NCBI GenBank assembly: GCA_020860545.1
Contig: JAJBUC010000152.1
Span: 1 to 43,796, forward strand
Length of the DNA stretch: 43,796 nt
Direction: 5' to 3'
From: Oscillospiraceae bacterium
GTDB lineage: Bacteria; Bacillota; Clostridia; Oscillospirales; Oscillospiraceae
The notes beneath the pieces were generated by a model. That model had not been told where the DNA came from, did not search any database, and worked only from the letters and a program-made list of their open reading frames with translations. Below, piece after piece: positions 9,915-18,632 of this stretch. The position numbers and the translations under genes are program-made. Within the stretch, counting starts at the first letter, position 1. Each line of letters begins with the position of its first letter.

Positions 9915-9946
9915 AAATAACTTCACCTCATAAATTTGCAAAGAAA

Positions 9947-9974
9947 AAGGTGGGGCAACCCCCACCCTTTTCCC
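9947..9974 (-). terminator. Intra-operon hairpin (attenuator or partial terminator) between scfA and scfB
   Basis: - strand AAAAGGGTGGGGG-TTG-CCCCACCTTTTTCTTT: stable stem followed by a T-rich tract, located between precursor and maturase genes. Confidence 0.65.
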
Positions 9975-9986
9975 AAAAATTATATT

Positions 9987-10130
9987 TTACTTTTTGCTCT
10001 CGCACTTCTGGTTTGCAACCGTGCAGGAAGTCTTGCAGGCAGATTGACAGGAGGTCTGGCACTCTCCACATCCGCCATGCGCTGCGCTTTTTTTCAGTGT
10101 TGCGCCATTGAGCGTCTTAATATGCTTCAC
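9987..10130 (-). CDS. scfA: SCIFF six-cysteine ranthipeptide precursor
   Basis: Translated by hand from a GTG start: (M)KHIKTLNGATLKKSAAHGGCGECQTSCQSACKTSCTVANQKCESKK*, 47 aa, six Cys; RBS GGAGGG upstream. Not in the supplied ORF track. Confidence 0.95.
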   Translation of the reverse strand: MKHIKTLNGATLKKSAAHGGCGECQTSCQSACKTSCTVANQKCESKK

Positions 10131-10191
10131 TTCTCGTCCCTCCGATCTCTCATAGTGCTACTATTTTAGCACATCTAACACGCCAGTTCAA

Positions 10192-10629
10192 TTATTTTCT
10201 TCTCTTTTTCCTCGTTTTTGACCGCTTTGTCCCCAAAAGGCCCGCAATCGCGCCGCCGCAGAGACAGGCGCAGCAGGTGCCGATTGTGCTGCCGCTGCCG
10301 CCGGCATTGCTGTTCGCCGCGAGCATACCGCCCAGTGAGCCGATGGGCGGCAGAAGCAAGAAGAACACCAGACCCGCGCCGAGTCCAACAAGCAGTGTAC
10401 GGGTCGCGCAGCGCTTTACCGCCATGTGCCCGCCGAATATCCCGCCCAGTACGCAGGCAATCAGCGCCGTCTGGTGCATGGCACCTTCCCCCACGACCCC
10501 ATTGGAGATCAAAATGGATCCGATCAATAGCACCACAATGCACACAATCATCGCCGCCACGCCACCGAGCACAATCCAAGCCGCATAATAGACCAGATTC
10601 TGCCCCTGTTCCGCCTCTGTTTTTTGCAT
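10192..10629 (-). CDS. TIGR04086 family membrane protein
   Basis: Start MQKTEAEQGQNLVYYAAWIVLGG; four hydrophobic segments and basic C-terminus; location between yajC and the SCIFF locus fits this family. Confidence 0.75.
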   Translation of the reverse strand: MQKTEAEQGQNLVYYAAWIVLGGVAAMIVCIVVLLIGSILISNGVVGEGAMHQTALIACVLGGIFGGHMAVKRCATRTLLVGLGAGLVFFLLLPPIGSLGGMLAANSNAGGSGSTIGTCCACLCGGAIAGLLGTKRSKTRKKRRK

Positions 10630-10631
10630 AA

Positions 10632-10682
10632 AACACCCTCCCTGCATGGTTTCTTACTCCATACCTATGCAGGAAGGGTGTT
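10632..10682 (-). promoter_or_regulatory. Hairpin occluding the RBS of the TIGR04086 gene
   Basis: 16-bp stem with one G-U (AACACCCTTCCTGCAT / ATGCAGGGAGGGTGTT on the - strand); the GGGAGGG Shine-Dalgarno is inside the 3' arm, 2 nt before the ATG. Confidence 0.65.
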
Positions 10683-10703
10683 AAGCATGTCTATGAAACG
10701 AAA

Positions 10704-11066
10704 TTATCGGGCTTTGTTGACATCGGTCTCGGTTCCCTTGGTGGATACAGCCCAGCGGGTAAATTCAACGCGAACCCGGTCGGCACCGGTCTCAAGCACA
10801 ATCGTGTCGTCTGTCACATGACACACGGTACCCACGATACCGCCAATCGTGGTAATCTGATCGCCGATGGCAAGTTCAGAGCGCATTTTAGCGGCTGCTT
10901 TTTTACGCTTATTCTCCGGCCGAATCAGCACAAAGTAAAATAGCGCAATAAGAACGACAAATATGATCACAACGGAAAAACTGTTGCCGCCGCTTGATGA
11001 CGCATCCCCCGTGCTGGATAATGCTGTGGCTGCTAGCTGTGTCAACAATACAATCGCCTCCGACAA
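10704..11066 (-). CDS. yajC: Preprotein translocase subunit YajC
   Basis: Single N-terminal TM followed by ALFYFVLIRPENKRKKAAAKMRSELAIGDQITTIGGIVGTV. True start is probably a TTG at about 11045-11048, after the GGAGGCG RBS. Confidence 0.9.
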   Translation of the reverse strand: MSEAIVLLTQLAATALSSTGDASSSGGNSFSVVIIFVVLIALFYFVLIRPENKRKKAAAKMRSELAIGDQITTIGGIVGTVCHVTDDTIVLETGADRVRVEFTRWAVSTKGTETDVNKAR

Positions 11067-11093
11067 AATTCAAAAATAGGACTACATGTCAAC

Positions 11094-11122
11094 ATTATAA
11101 CGGCTGATACGAAGTTTGACAA
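11094..11122 (-). promoter_or_regulatory. Putative sigma-A promoter for yajC-TIGR04086-scfA-scfB
   Basis: - strand TTGTCA, 17 nt spacer, TATAAT. Confidence 0.65.
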
Positions 11123-11148
11123 GCCTTTTCCAGAGATTTCGGAAAAGT

Positions 11149-12279
11149 TTACAATCGCTGCACCAGTTTTCCTGTATATTCTTCCCGAAAGGCGGAAAAA
11201 TGCCCCGCATCAAGCGCCAGACGCATCTGCGCCATCAGGCTGTTGTAAAAATATAAGTTGTGCAGCACCGCAAGGCGCATGGCGAGCATCTCCCCCGCCG
11301 CAAAGAGATGGCGCAGGTAGGCGCGGGAATAGGAGCTGCAAAGCGGGCAGGCGCATGTCTCGTCCACCGGGCGGGTGTCCGCCTTATACTTCTCATTTTT
11401 GATATTCATGGTTCCGTTCCATGTAAACAGCTTGGCGTGGCGTGCGTTGCGGGCGGGCATCACACAGTCAAAAAAATCGATGCCGCGCGCAACCGCCTCA
11501 ATCAGATTGGACGGCGTGCCCACACCCATCAGATAGCGCGGCTTGTCACGCGGCATATACGGCTCCACCACATCAATGATGTCGTACATCACCTGCGTCG
11601 GTTCCCCCACCGCAAGCCCGCCAATGGCGTAGCCGTCACATGGGATTTTTGCTGTCTCCTGCATGTGCCACGCGCGCAGATCGGGAAAGGTCGCGCCTTG
11701 ATTGATACCAAAGAGCATCTGGTGCGGATTGACCGCGTTTAGCGCCGCCTTTTGCCGCTCCTGCTCCGCTTTGCAGCGCTGGAGCCAGCGCAGGGTGCGC
11801 GCGCAGGACTGCTGTGCGTATTCGTAAGTCGCCGGATTTTCCACGCACTCGTCAAACGCCATGGCAATGTCACTGCCGAGATGCGCCTGAATGCGCATCG
11901 ACTCCTCCGGGCCCATAAAGATGCGCCGCCCGTCGATATGGGAGGCAAAGGTCACACCCTCCTCGCTGATTTTTCGCAGGCCTGCGAGGGAGAACACCTG
12001 AAAGCCGCCGCTATCGGTCAAAATCGGGCCGTCCCAATTCATAAAGGCGTGCAGGCCGTGCATCTGCGCGATGCAATCGTCGCCGGGGCGCAGGTGGAGA
12101 TGGTAGGTATTCGAAAGCGCAACCTGACAGCCAATCTGCCGCAAATCATGCGCGGAGACGGCCCCCTTGATCGCCCCCTGCGTTGCTACGTTCATGAATA
12201 CCGGGGTCTGCACCACTCCATGCGCGCAGGTAAAGCGTCCGCGCCGGGCGCGCCCCTCCGTTTTCAGCAGCTCAAACAA
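11149..12279 (-). CDS. tgt: tRNA-guanine (queuine) transglycosylase
   Basis: FELLKTEGRARRGRF, QTPVFMNVATQGAIKG, LTDSGGFQVFSL, GGLAVGEP, YLMGVGTP, zinc site CACPLCSSYSRAYLRHL. Start set at the TTG preceding FELL; the ORF extends to 12303. Confidence 0.93.
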   Translation of the reverse strand: MFELLKTEGRARRGRFTCAHGVVQTPVFMNVATQGAIKGAVSAHDLRQIGCQVALSNTYHLHLRPGDDCIAQMHGLHAFMNWDGPILTDSGGFQVFSLAGLRKISEEGVTFASHIDGRRIFMGPEESMRIQAHLGSDIAMAFDECVENPATYEYAQQSCARTLRWLQRCKAEQERQKAALNAVNPHQMLFGINQGATFPDLRAWHMQETAKIPCDGYAIGGLAVGEPTQVMYDIIDVVEPYMPRDKPRYLMGVGTPSNLIEAVARGIDFFDCVMPARNARHAKLFTWNGTMNIKNEKYKADTRPVDETCACPLCSSYSRAYLRHLFAAGEMLAMRLAVLHNLYFYNSLMAQMRLALDAGHFSAFREEYTGKLVQRL

Positions 12280-12299
12280 TGCGCTCCAAACCCTTTCAC

Positions 12300-13325
12300 T
12301 CAATAAATCATCATCGCGTCGCCAAAGGAAAAAAAGCGGTACCGCTCCTCAATGGCGTTCTGGTAGGCCGCCAGAATATGTTCCCGCCCCGCCAGCGCGG
12401 AGACCAGCATCACCAACGTGGACTGGGGGAGGTGGAAATTGGTGATGAGCGCGTCGAGTACCCGAAAGCGGTAGCCGGGATAGATAAAGATATTCGTCCA
12501 CCCACTCGTCGGCACAAGCATTCCGTCCGCAGACGCGAAGCTCTCAACGGTGCGGCAGGAGGTGGTGCCCACGCAGATGACCCGGCCGCCCGCCGCCTTT
12601 GTGCGGTTCACAATCTCCGCCGTTTGGGGCGGGATGATGGCAAATTCGCTGTGCATCTCATGCGCTGTGATCTCCTCCGCCTTGACCGGGCGAAAGGTGC
12701 CGAGCCCGACGTGGAGCGTCACATAGCACACAGAAACGCCCAGCGCCTCAATTTGCGCCAGCAGTGCTTTGGTGAAATGCAGCCCCGCCGTCGGTGCCGC
12801 CGCCGAGCCGCTCTCTTTGGCATAGACCGTCTGGTAGCGCTCCGGATCATTCAGCTCCGCCCTAATATAGGGTGGAAGAGGCATCTTCCCCAGCCGCTCC
12901 AGCAGCTCCAGGAAAATCCCCTCATAGTCAAATCGGATCAGACGGTTGCCACCCTCCGTGACTGAGAGCACTTCCGCCGTCAACAGCCCCTCCCCAAACG
13001 AGAGCCTTGTCCCGGCGCGCACCTTCTTGCCCGGGCGCACAAGGCACTCCCACACCTTTTCCCCCCGGTCGATCAGCAGCAGGATTTCCGCCGCGCCGCC
13101 GCCCGGCTCACGCCGCCCGGCAAGCCTGGCGGGCAGCACGCGCGAGTCGTTGAGCACAAGGCAGTCCCCTTTGCGCAGCAGCTTGGGCAGGTCGTAAAAG
13201 TGCATGTGCGCAATCTCACCGCTCTCTTTGTCCAGCGTCAAAAGCCGGGAGGAATCCCGCTTTTCCAGCGGGGTCTGCGCGATAAGCTCTTCCGGGAGTG
13301 TAAAGTTAAAATCAGCGGTTTTCAT
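12300..13325 (-). CDS. queA: S-adenosylmethionine:tRNA ribosyltransferase-isomerase
   Basis: [62 protein letters not shown]. Confidence 0.95.
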   Translation of the reverse strand: MKTADFNFTLPEELIAQTPLEKRDSSRLLTLDKESGEIAHMHFYDLPKLLRKGDCLVLNDSRVLPARLAGRREPGGGAAEILLLIDRGEKVWECLVRPGKKVRAGTRLSFGEGLLTAEVLSVTEGGNRLIRFDYEGIFLELLERLGKMPLPPYIRAELNDPERYQTVYAKESGSAAAPTAGLHFTKALLAQIEALGVSVCYVTLHVGLGTFRPVKAEEITAHEMHSEFAIIPPQTAEIVNRTKAAGGRVICVGTTSCRTVESFASADGMLVPTSGWTNIFIYPGYRFRVLDALITNFHLPQSTLVMLVSALAGREHILAAYQNAIEERYRFFSFGDAMMIY

Positions 13326-13359
13326 CTGCTGCTCTGTACAGTCCTTTCCGTGCGCCGTG

Positions 13360-13388
13360 CATAAAAAAGGCTAAAAGGCCTTTTATGC
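13360..13388 (-). terminator. Terminator downstream of the SpoIID-like gene
   Basis: - strand AAAAGGC-CTTTTA-GCCTTTTTTATG hairpin with T-run. Confidence 0.6.
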
Positions 13389-13400
13389 TCCTGTGCCTGA

Positions 13401-15095
13401 TTACTCAATCTCAATGCCTGTATAATAGAATTTCAAAATCTGGTCGTAGGTGTAACCCTGTGTCGCCATGGCGTAGGTTCCCCACTGGCTCAGCCCGACC
13501 GCGTGGCCCCAGCCCTTACCGGTAAAGGTGATGCTGCCGCTCGTGCTGCCGGTGCCGGAACTGCTGGTGGAACCCGTCGGCGCAAGCGTCTCCACACCGT
13601 CTGATGTGACGGCATACGGCGTACCGCCCACCGCGCCGATGTTCCCGCTGCCGTCAATGGCATAGGCCCCGGAGACACTGCCCAACACCGTTCCTCCATC
13701 CGTATAGTAGCTGCCGGTAGCGGCAGCAGCCGCATCACCGCCGGAGACGGTGTATTTTTGGGAGCGCAGGCCAAACATCGTGCGCGCCTTCTCTTTATAG
13801 AAGGTATAGTCCTTCCCCGCCGCGTCGGTGACGGTCACCGCGTATACCGCACCCATCGCCGTATTCTGCGTGACGGTCACACTGACCACCCCGGCATTGG
13901 TATAGCCCTTTTCCGTGAGCAGCGTGGAAAGCTCCGCCTTTGTAAACGTCTGCGTCCAGTTGTAATTGCTGATTTTATCCGCCACCAGCGCCTCGTAGGG
14001 GTCAGCCTTCCCCATCAGGTAGGGAAGGGCTGTAGTGTCGTTCCAGACATTGCTCACATCCTCAGACGCGCCGCCATTCGAGGAGTAATAGTAGGTTTCT
14101 GCGAGCGTCCCATTATATACCGCGTATTTCCCATAGGTCGCCTTGACCGCGGCGTTGGACGCATCCGTCTCCACGCCCTGTCCATAATAGACCTGATCGC
14201 TCGTCGTGTTGGTGACATCATACCCCTGCGCTGCATTGGCAGAGGAATTGATCTTCCGCATGGCGTAAGTACGCGCGCAGACCGACATGGTCTTAATCGC
14301 CTCCGTCGGCCAGGACGCGCCGATCTCCGAGGGCACAACGCCACAGATATAATCCTCCATCGGCAGGACGTTCACGACGGTAATGTTGCCGCCGCTCAGG
14401 CGCTGATACTTGAAATTGCCGCGGTAACGGTAGCCGTAAAACCATGTTACGATATCCGACGAGTCGGCCTGTCCGGGGGAAATGCCGAGCGCAAGCGCGG
14501 CATCTGTCGTGTCAAACTGAAAGAGCACCGTGCTCGTACCGGTGATGACCACTGTTATGCCGTAGGCGCTGCCGCTCACGACGGTGCCGCCCATGGCGCT
14601 CGCGGCGGACTGTGCCGCCTCCGCTGTTGTATATGTACCCGCCCGCACGGAAAAGCTGCCGGAGACCCATGCTGGGAAACCGCCGGTCACGGAGGCGCTG
14701 GCCGCCTTTGCCTCGTCAAAGCTTGCGTACGTACCAGGCATCTGCACATGGTAGCAGCCCACCGCAACGGAGGACGTGATGGAGTCAAAGTACCCTGCTC
14801 TGCCGTCCACCGTGCCGTAGTAGACATTCTGCATCTTTACCATGGAAATGGATGTCTCCGCCGTACTGCCAAGCAAGTGAAATGCACCGCCCGCATCATA
14901 ATATCCAAAGCGGTAGCCGCTGCCGGTCATGTTCATCAGGTTCGCGCCCGCCAGCGCGTCCGACCCATATTTCAGTCCCACCCGTATGGTTGGATTAATG
15001 GTATATTCCGCACCCTGCGCAGGCACCATCCCAAAGCACAGTGCAACAACTAACATCATTGCCGAAAATCGAAGCCATTTCTTTTGCATGATCAT
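13401..15095 (-). CDS. SpoIID/LytB domain-containing secreted protein
   Basis: Signal peptide; GGNITVVNVLPMEDYICGVVPSEIGASWPTEAIKTMSVCARTYA; C-terminal GKGWGHAVGLSQWGTYAMATQGYTYDQILKFYYTGIEI. Confidence 0.92.
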   Translation of the reverse strand: MIMQKKWLRFSAMMLVVALCFGMVPAQGAEYTINPTIRVGLKYGSDALAGANLMNMTGSGYRFGYYDAGGAFHLLGSTAETSISMVKMQNVYYGTVDGRAGYFDSITSSVAVGCYHVQMPGTYASFDEAKAASASVTGGFPAWVSGSFSVRAGTYTTAEAAQSAASAMGGTVVSGSAYGITVVITGTSTVLFQFDTTDAALALGISPGQADSSDIVTWFYGYRYRGNFKYQRLSGGNITVVNVLPMEDYICGVVPSEIGASWPTEAIKTMSVCARTYAMRKINSSANAAQGYDVTNTTSDQVYYGQGVETDASNAAVKATYGKYAVYNGTLAETYYYSSNGGASEDVSNVWNDTTALPYLMGKADPYEALVADKISNYNWTQTFTKAELSTLLTEKGYTNAGVVSVTVTQNTAMGAVYAVTVTDAAGKDYTFYKEKARTMFGLRSQKYTVSGGDAAAAATGSYYTDGGTVLGSVSGAYAIDGSGNIGAVGGTPYAVTSDGVETLAPTGSTSSSGTGSTSGSITFTGKGWGHAVGLSQWGTYAMATQGYTYDQILKFYYTGIEIE

Positions 15096-15128
15096 GTTTC
15101 CTTCCAAGTTAATAAATGCACACCCCGC

Positions 15129-15157
15129 TTGACAGCGCTACACCGGTGTGGTACACT
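15129..15157 (+). promoter_or_regulatory. Promoter of the lysine-riboswitch / asd-dapA-dapB transcript
   Basis: TTGACA, 17 nt spacer, TACACT. Confidence 0.7.
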
Positions 15158-15167
15158 GAAAAAAATG

Positions 15168-15345
15168 CAAGATAGAGGTTGCGGTTTTCATCAGTAGCGC
15201 CGGGAGGGGTTCGGATCCCCGAGGAACAGCTGTGAAAGGGAATGCCGCCGAAGGGAGCGCTCAGCCGAATGTCTGTCTCCCTGGGCAGGCGGTTAATATC
15301 CGCCTGACTGTCACCGGTTTTGGTGGAGTGCTGTCTGCTTTTGTC
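15168..15345 (+). ncRNA. Lysine riboswitch (L box) aptamer
   Basis: GATAGAGGTTGCGG...CAGTAGC...GTGAAAGGGAATGCCGCCGAAG...TGTCTCCCTGGGCAGGCGG...CACCGGTTTTGGTGGAGTGCTGTC; upstream of asd/dapA/dapB. Confidence 0.9.
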
Positions 15346-15395
15346 ATATGGTGTGCAGCGGCAAGCTTGTCTTTGCCGTCTCTGACATTATAGTA

Positions 15396-15432
15396 CAAAA
15401 TCAGCCGGTATGTAAACCGCTGATTTTTTCTT
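15396..15432 (+). terminator. Expression-platform terminator of the lysine riboswitch
   Basis: AAATCAGCCGGT-ATGTAA-ACCGCTGATTT followed by TTTCTTTTTTT. Confidence 0.85.
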
Positions 15433-15496
15433 TTTTTCTAAAATTGTATTTTTCATGGCAGGAATAGAATAAAATAGCTCATGGAGGGATGAACAG

Positions 15497-16579
15497 ATGA
15501 AAAAGTATAAGGTTGGCGTGATTGGCGGAACAGGCATGGTGGGGCAGCGCTTTGTCAAGCTGCTCGAAAATCACCCGTGGTTTGATCTCACAGTGATCGC
15601 GGCAAGTGCCCGCTCTGCGGGAAAGACATATGAAGAGGCGGTCGGTGCGCGTTGGGCCATGCCTACGCCCATGCCGGAGGAAGCAAAAAAGATGGTCGTC
15701 ATGAGCGCGGAGGGCGACGTTGCCAAAATCGCGGCCATGGTTGATTTCGTCTTTTCCGCGGTCGACATCAAAACAGAGGAAATTCAGGCGCTGGAAGAGG
15801 AATACGCCAGACATGAGTGCCCCGTTGTCTCCAACAACTCGGCCCACCGCATGACGTCCGACGTGCCGATGGTCATTCCGGAGATTAACCCGGAGCATCT
15901 GGCGGTCATCGCCGACCAGAGAAAACGGCTCGGCTCCAAGCGCGGGTTTATCGCGGTCAAATCCAACTGCTCGCTGCAAAGCTATGTGCCGGCGCTCCAC
16001 CCGCTGCGCGCGTATGGTGTGCGCGATGTGCTGGTATGCACCTATCAGGCAATTTCCGGCTCGGGCAAAACCTTCGCAACATGGCCGGAGATGGTGGATA
16101 ACGTCATCCCCTACATCGGCGGCGAGGAGGAGAAGAGCGAGCAGGAGCCGCTGAAAATCTGGGGCAGCGTGGAAAACGGCGTCATCACCAACGCCGATCA
16201 TCCATCCATCACGGCGCAGTGCATCCGTGTCGCGGTGGCGGACGGGCACATGGCTGCAGTCTTCGTCCGGTTCGACAAAAAACCGGAGCTGGAGGAGATG
16301 AAGCGTGTTTGGGCCGCCTTCCGCGGCCGCGCACAGGAGCTGGACCTTCCCTCCGCCCCCAAGCAGTTCTTGCATTACTTTGAGGAAAATGACCGTCCGC
16401 AGACGCGGCTTGACCGCGATCTCGAGGGCGGCATGGCCGTCTCCATCGGTCGGCTGCGCCCGGATACGCAGTACGACTATAAGTTTGTCTGCCTCTCGCA
16501 CAACACCCTGCGCGGTGCAGCGGGCGGCGCGGTGCTTCTGGCTGAGCTTCTCTGTGCGGAAGGCTATATGGACCGCTGA
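15497..16579 (+). CDS. asd: Aspartate-semialdehyde dehydrogenase (archaeal/fungal-like type)
   Basis: GVIGGTGMVGQRFVKLL; catalytic Cys in AVKSNCSLQSYVPAL; 360 aa; in an operon with dapA and dapB. Confidence 0.92.
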   Translation: MKKYKVGVIGGTGMVGQRFVKLLENHPWFDLTVIAASARSAGKTYEEAVGARWAMPTPMPEEAKKMVVMSAEGDVAKIAAMVDFVFSAVDIKTEEIQALEEEYARHECPVVSNNSAHRMTSDVPMVIPEINPEHLAVIADQRKRLGSKRGFIAVKSNCSLQSYVPALHPLRAYGVRDVLVCTYQAISGSGKTFATWPEMVDNVIPYIGGEEEKSEQEPLKIWGSVENGVITNADHPSITAQCIRVAVADGHMAAVFVRFDKKPELEEMKRVWAAFRGRAQELDLPSAPKQFLHYFEENDRPQTRLDRDLEGGMAVSIGRLRPDTQYDYKFVCLSHNTLRGAAGGAVLLAELLCAEGYMDR

Positions 16580-16616
16580 TCTTCGATTCACGATCATGTT
16601 GAAAGGAATGTTTTCT

Positions 16617-17507
16617 ATGAGAGAACCCGTCTTTACCGGCGCATGCCCCGCGATTGTCACTCCATTCGATGAGAGCGGCGCCATCAATTACGATGTTTTC
16701 GGTCGCCTCATTGAGCAGCAGATTGCGGGCGGTGTAGACGCCATCTGCGTCTGCGGCACCACAGGCGAATCCGCTACAATGAGCATTCGCGAGCATATCG
16801 CCGCGGTGGAATTTTGCGTAGATACCGTAAACCACCGCGTCAAGGTCATCGCAGGTGCGGGCAGCAACGACACCGCCGCCGCCGTCTACCTCTCCCAGCA
16901 CGCGGAGGATTCCGGCGCGGATGCGCTCCTGCATGTGACCCCCTATTATAACAAGACCAGCCAGCGCGGGCTGCTGAAGCACTATGAGTATATCGCTGCG
17001 CGGACAAAGCTGCCCATCATTCTATATAATGTCCCGTCCCGCACCGGCGTCTCCTTTACGGCGGAGACCTACCGCGCCCTTGCGCAAAATCCGCAGTTTA
17101 ACGGCGTGAAGGAGGCGAGCGGCAACTTCTCCCTGCTCGCACACACGCGCCATCTCTGCGGGGATGATTTTTACATCTGGTCCGGCAACGACGATCAGGT
17201 CGTGCCGATGATGTCCCTCGGTGCAAAGGGCGTAATATCGGTCGCCTCGAACATCATTCCGGAGGTCATGGTTGAGATGACCCACCAGTGCCTCGCCGGG
17301 AACTTTGCCGACGCCGCCAAGCTGCAGATTGAATATATGGATTTCCTCGATGCGCTCTTTGTGGAGGTAAACCCCATGCCGATCAAAGCCGCCATGAATC
17401 TCGCTGGTATGCATGTCGGCCCGCTCCGCCTGCCGCTCTGCGACATATCCGAGAGCAGCCTCGCGCTGCTCAAAGCCGCCATGCAGCGTATCGGACTGCT
17501 TGCGTAG
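16617..17507 (+). CDS. dapA: 4-hydroxy-tetrahydrodipicolinate synthase
   Basis: TGACPAIVTPFDESGAINYD, CGTTGESATMS, VTPYYNKTSQRGLLKHY, ILYNVPSRTG, GVKEASGN. The ORF track start at 16305 overlaps asd. Confidence 0.95.
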   Translation: MREPVFTGACPAIVTPFDESGAINYDVFGRLIEQQIAGGVDAICVCGTTGESATMSIREHIAAVEFCVDTVNHRVKVIAGAGSNDTAAAVYLSQHAEDSGADALLHVTPYYNKTSQRGLLKHYEYIAARTKLPIILYNVPSRTGVSFTAETYRALAQNPQFNGVKEASGNFSLLAHTRHLCGDDFYIWSGNDDQVVPMMSLGAKGVISVASNIIPEVMVEMTHQCLAGNFADAAKLQIEYMDFLDALFVEVNPMPIKAAMNLAGMHVGPLRLPLCDISESSLALLKAAMQRIGLLA

Positions 17508-17554
17508 CGGTTGCGCAAAGAAGTAGAAAAGACAGAGAAAGGAATGAGCAAACG

Positions 17555-18316
17555 ATGCTTCGAATTTTAATCTCAGGGTGTAACGGACATATGGGCCGCA
17601 CGGTCGAGAGCATCTGCGCCGGACAGTCGAATGTAGAGATCGTGGGCGGGTTTGACCTTCTGGGGCAGAAGGGCAGGGAGTTCCCGGTCTACACAGCGCC
17701 GCAGGAGTTTACCGGCACGGCGGATGTCGTCATCGACTTTTCGAGTCCCGCCGCCCTGCAGTCCTTGCTGGAATTCGGTATAGCGCGGCAGATTCCGCTG
17801 GTACTGTGCACCACGGGATATCCGCCGGAGCAGTCCGCTGCAATTGACGCGGCAACGGAGAAAATCCCTATTTTCCGCTCCGCCAACATGTCCCTCGGTG
17901 TCAATCTGCTCATTGATTTGATTCAGCGCGCAGCCCATGTGCTGGGGGAATCCTACGACGTCGAGATTGTGGAGCGGCACCACAACCGCAAGGTAGACGC
18001 GCCCAGCGGCACGGCGCTGATGCTCGCCGATGCGGTGTCGGAGGCCCTTCCCTACCATCCGCAGTACATCTATGACCGCCAGTCGGTACGCCGAAGGCGC
18101 GATAAGCACGAGATCGGCATATCCGCCGTACGCGGCGGCGGCATCGTCGGTGACCATGAGGTGATCTTTGCCGGGCGGGATGAGGTCATTGAGATCAGGC
18201 ACTCCGCCATGAGCCGTGAGGTCTTCGCCTCCGGCGCGGTACGCGCGGCGCACTTCCTCGCCACCGTGACAGCGCCGGGACTCTACTCCATGACGGATCT
18301 CGTCGCACAGACCTAG
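17555..18316 (+). CDS. dapB: 4-hydroxy-tetrahydrodipicolinate reductase
   Basis: ILISGCNGHMGRTV, VIDFSSPAAL, VEIVERHHNRKVDAPSGTALMLA, AVRGGGIVGDHEVIFAGRDEVIEIRHSAMSREVFA. Confidence 0.95.
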   Translation: MLRILISGCNGHMGRTVESICAGQSNVEIVGGFDLLGQKGREFPVYTAPQEFTGTADVVIDFSSPAALQSLLEFGIARQIPLVLCTTGYPPEQSAAIDAATEKIPIFRSANMSLGVNLLIDLIQRAAHVLGESYDVEIVERHHNRKVDAPSGTALMLADAVSEALPYHPQYIYDRQSVRRRRDKHEIGISAVRGGGIVGDHEVIFAGRDEVIEIRHSAMSREVFASGAVRAAHFLATVTAPGLYSMTDLVAQT

Positions 18317-18329
18317 CAAATATATAGGA

Positions 18330-18379
18330 AAAAGGCTGCTGCAAGTGTTGATTCAAACACTTGCAGCAGCCTTTTTCCT
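18330..18379 (+). terminator. Rho-independent terminator of the asd-dapA-dapB operon
   Basis: AAAAAGGCTGCTGCAAGTGTT-GATTCA-AACACTTGCAGCAGCCTTTTT, very long perfect stem plus T-run. Confidence 0.92.
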
Positions 18380-18433
18380 TGCGGCATATTTTGTTGCCGC
18401 ATCTGACTTATTATTTCGCCAGAATACAAAGAG

Positions 18434-18463
18434 TTATCCACATTGTCCACAGAGTTATCCACA
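18434..18463 (+). promoter_or_regulatory. Cluster of three DnaA-box-like 9-mers
   Basis: TTATCCACA (18434-18442), TTGTCCACA (18443-18451), TTATCCACA (18455-18463), same orientation, in a convergent intergenic region. Confidence 0.7.
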
Positions 18464-18632
18464 CGCCATGTGCTTTGTGGCGCAATAAATTGCGCGAAAA
18501 CTTCCGGCTTTGCCTTTCCGCTGTATGCCTATTTTTTTAATAGCATAAAGTGCCGCTTTCCTTTACATAATACTGTACTAATCCTTGATGTAAGGCTGTC
18601 ATTACACGTGCAGGATAAGTTTCATCCTTGCA

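Noticed and set aside
13758-15053. 431-aa + strand ORF antisense to the SpoIID-like gene
   Set aside because: Arg/His-rich shadow ORF; the - strand frame carries signal peptide and SpoIID motifs.
15479-16687. 402-aa - strand ORF antisense to asd
   Set aside because: Fully explained as shadow of asd, which has clear motifs and upstream riboswitch on the + strand.
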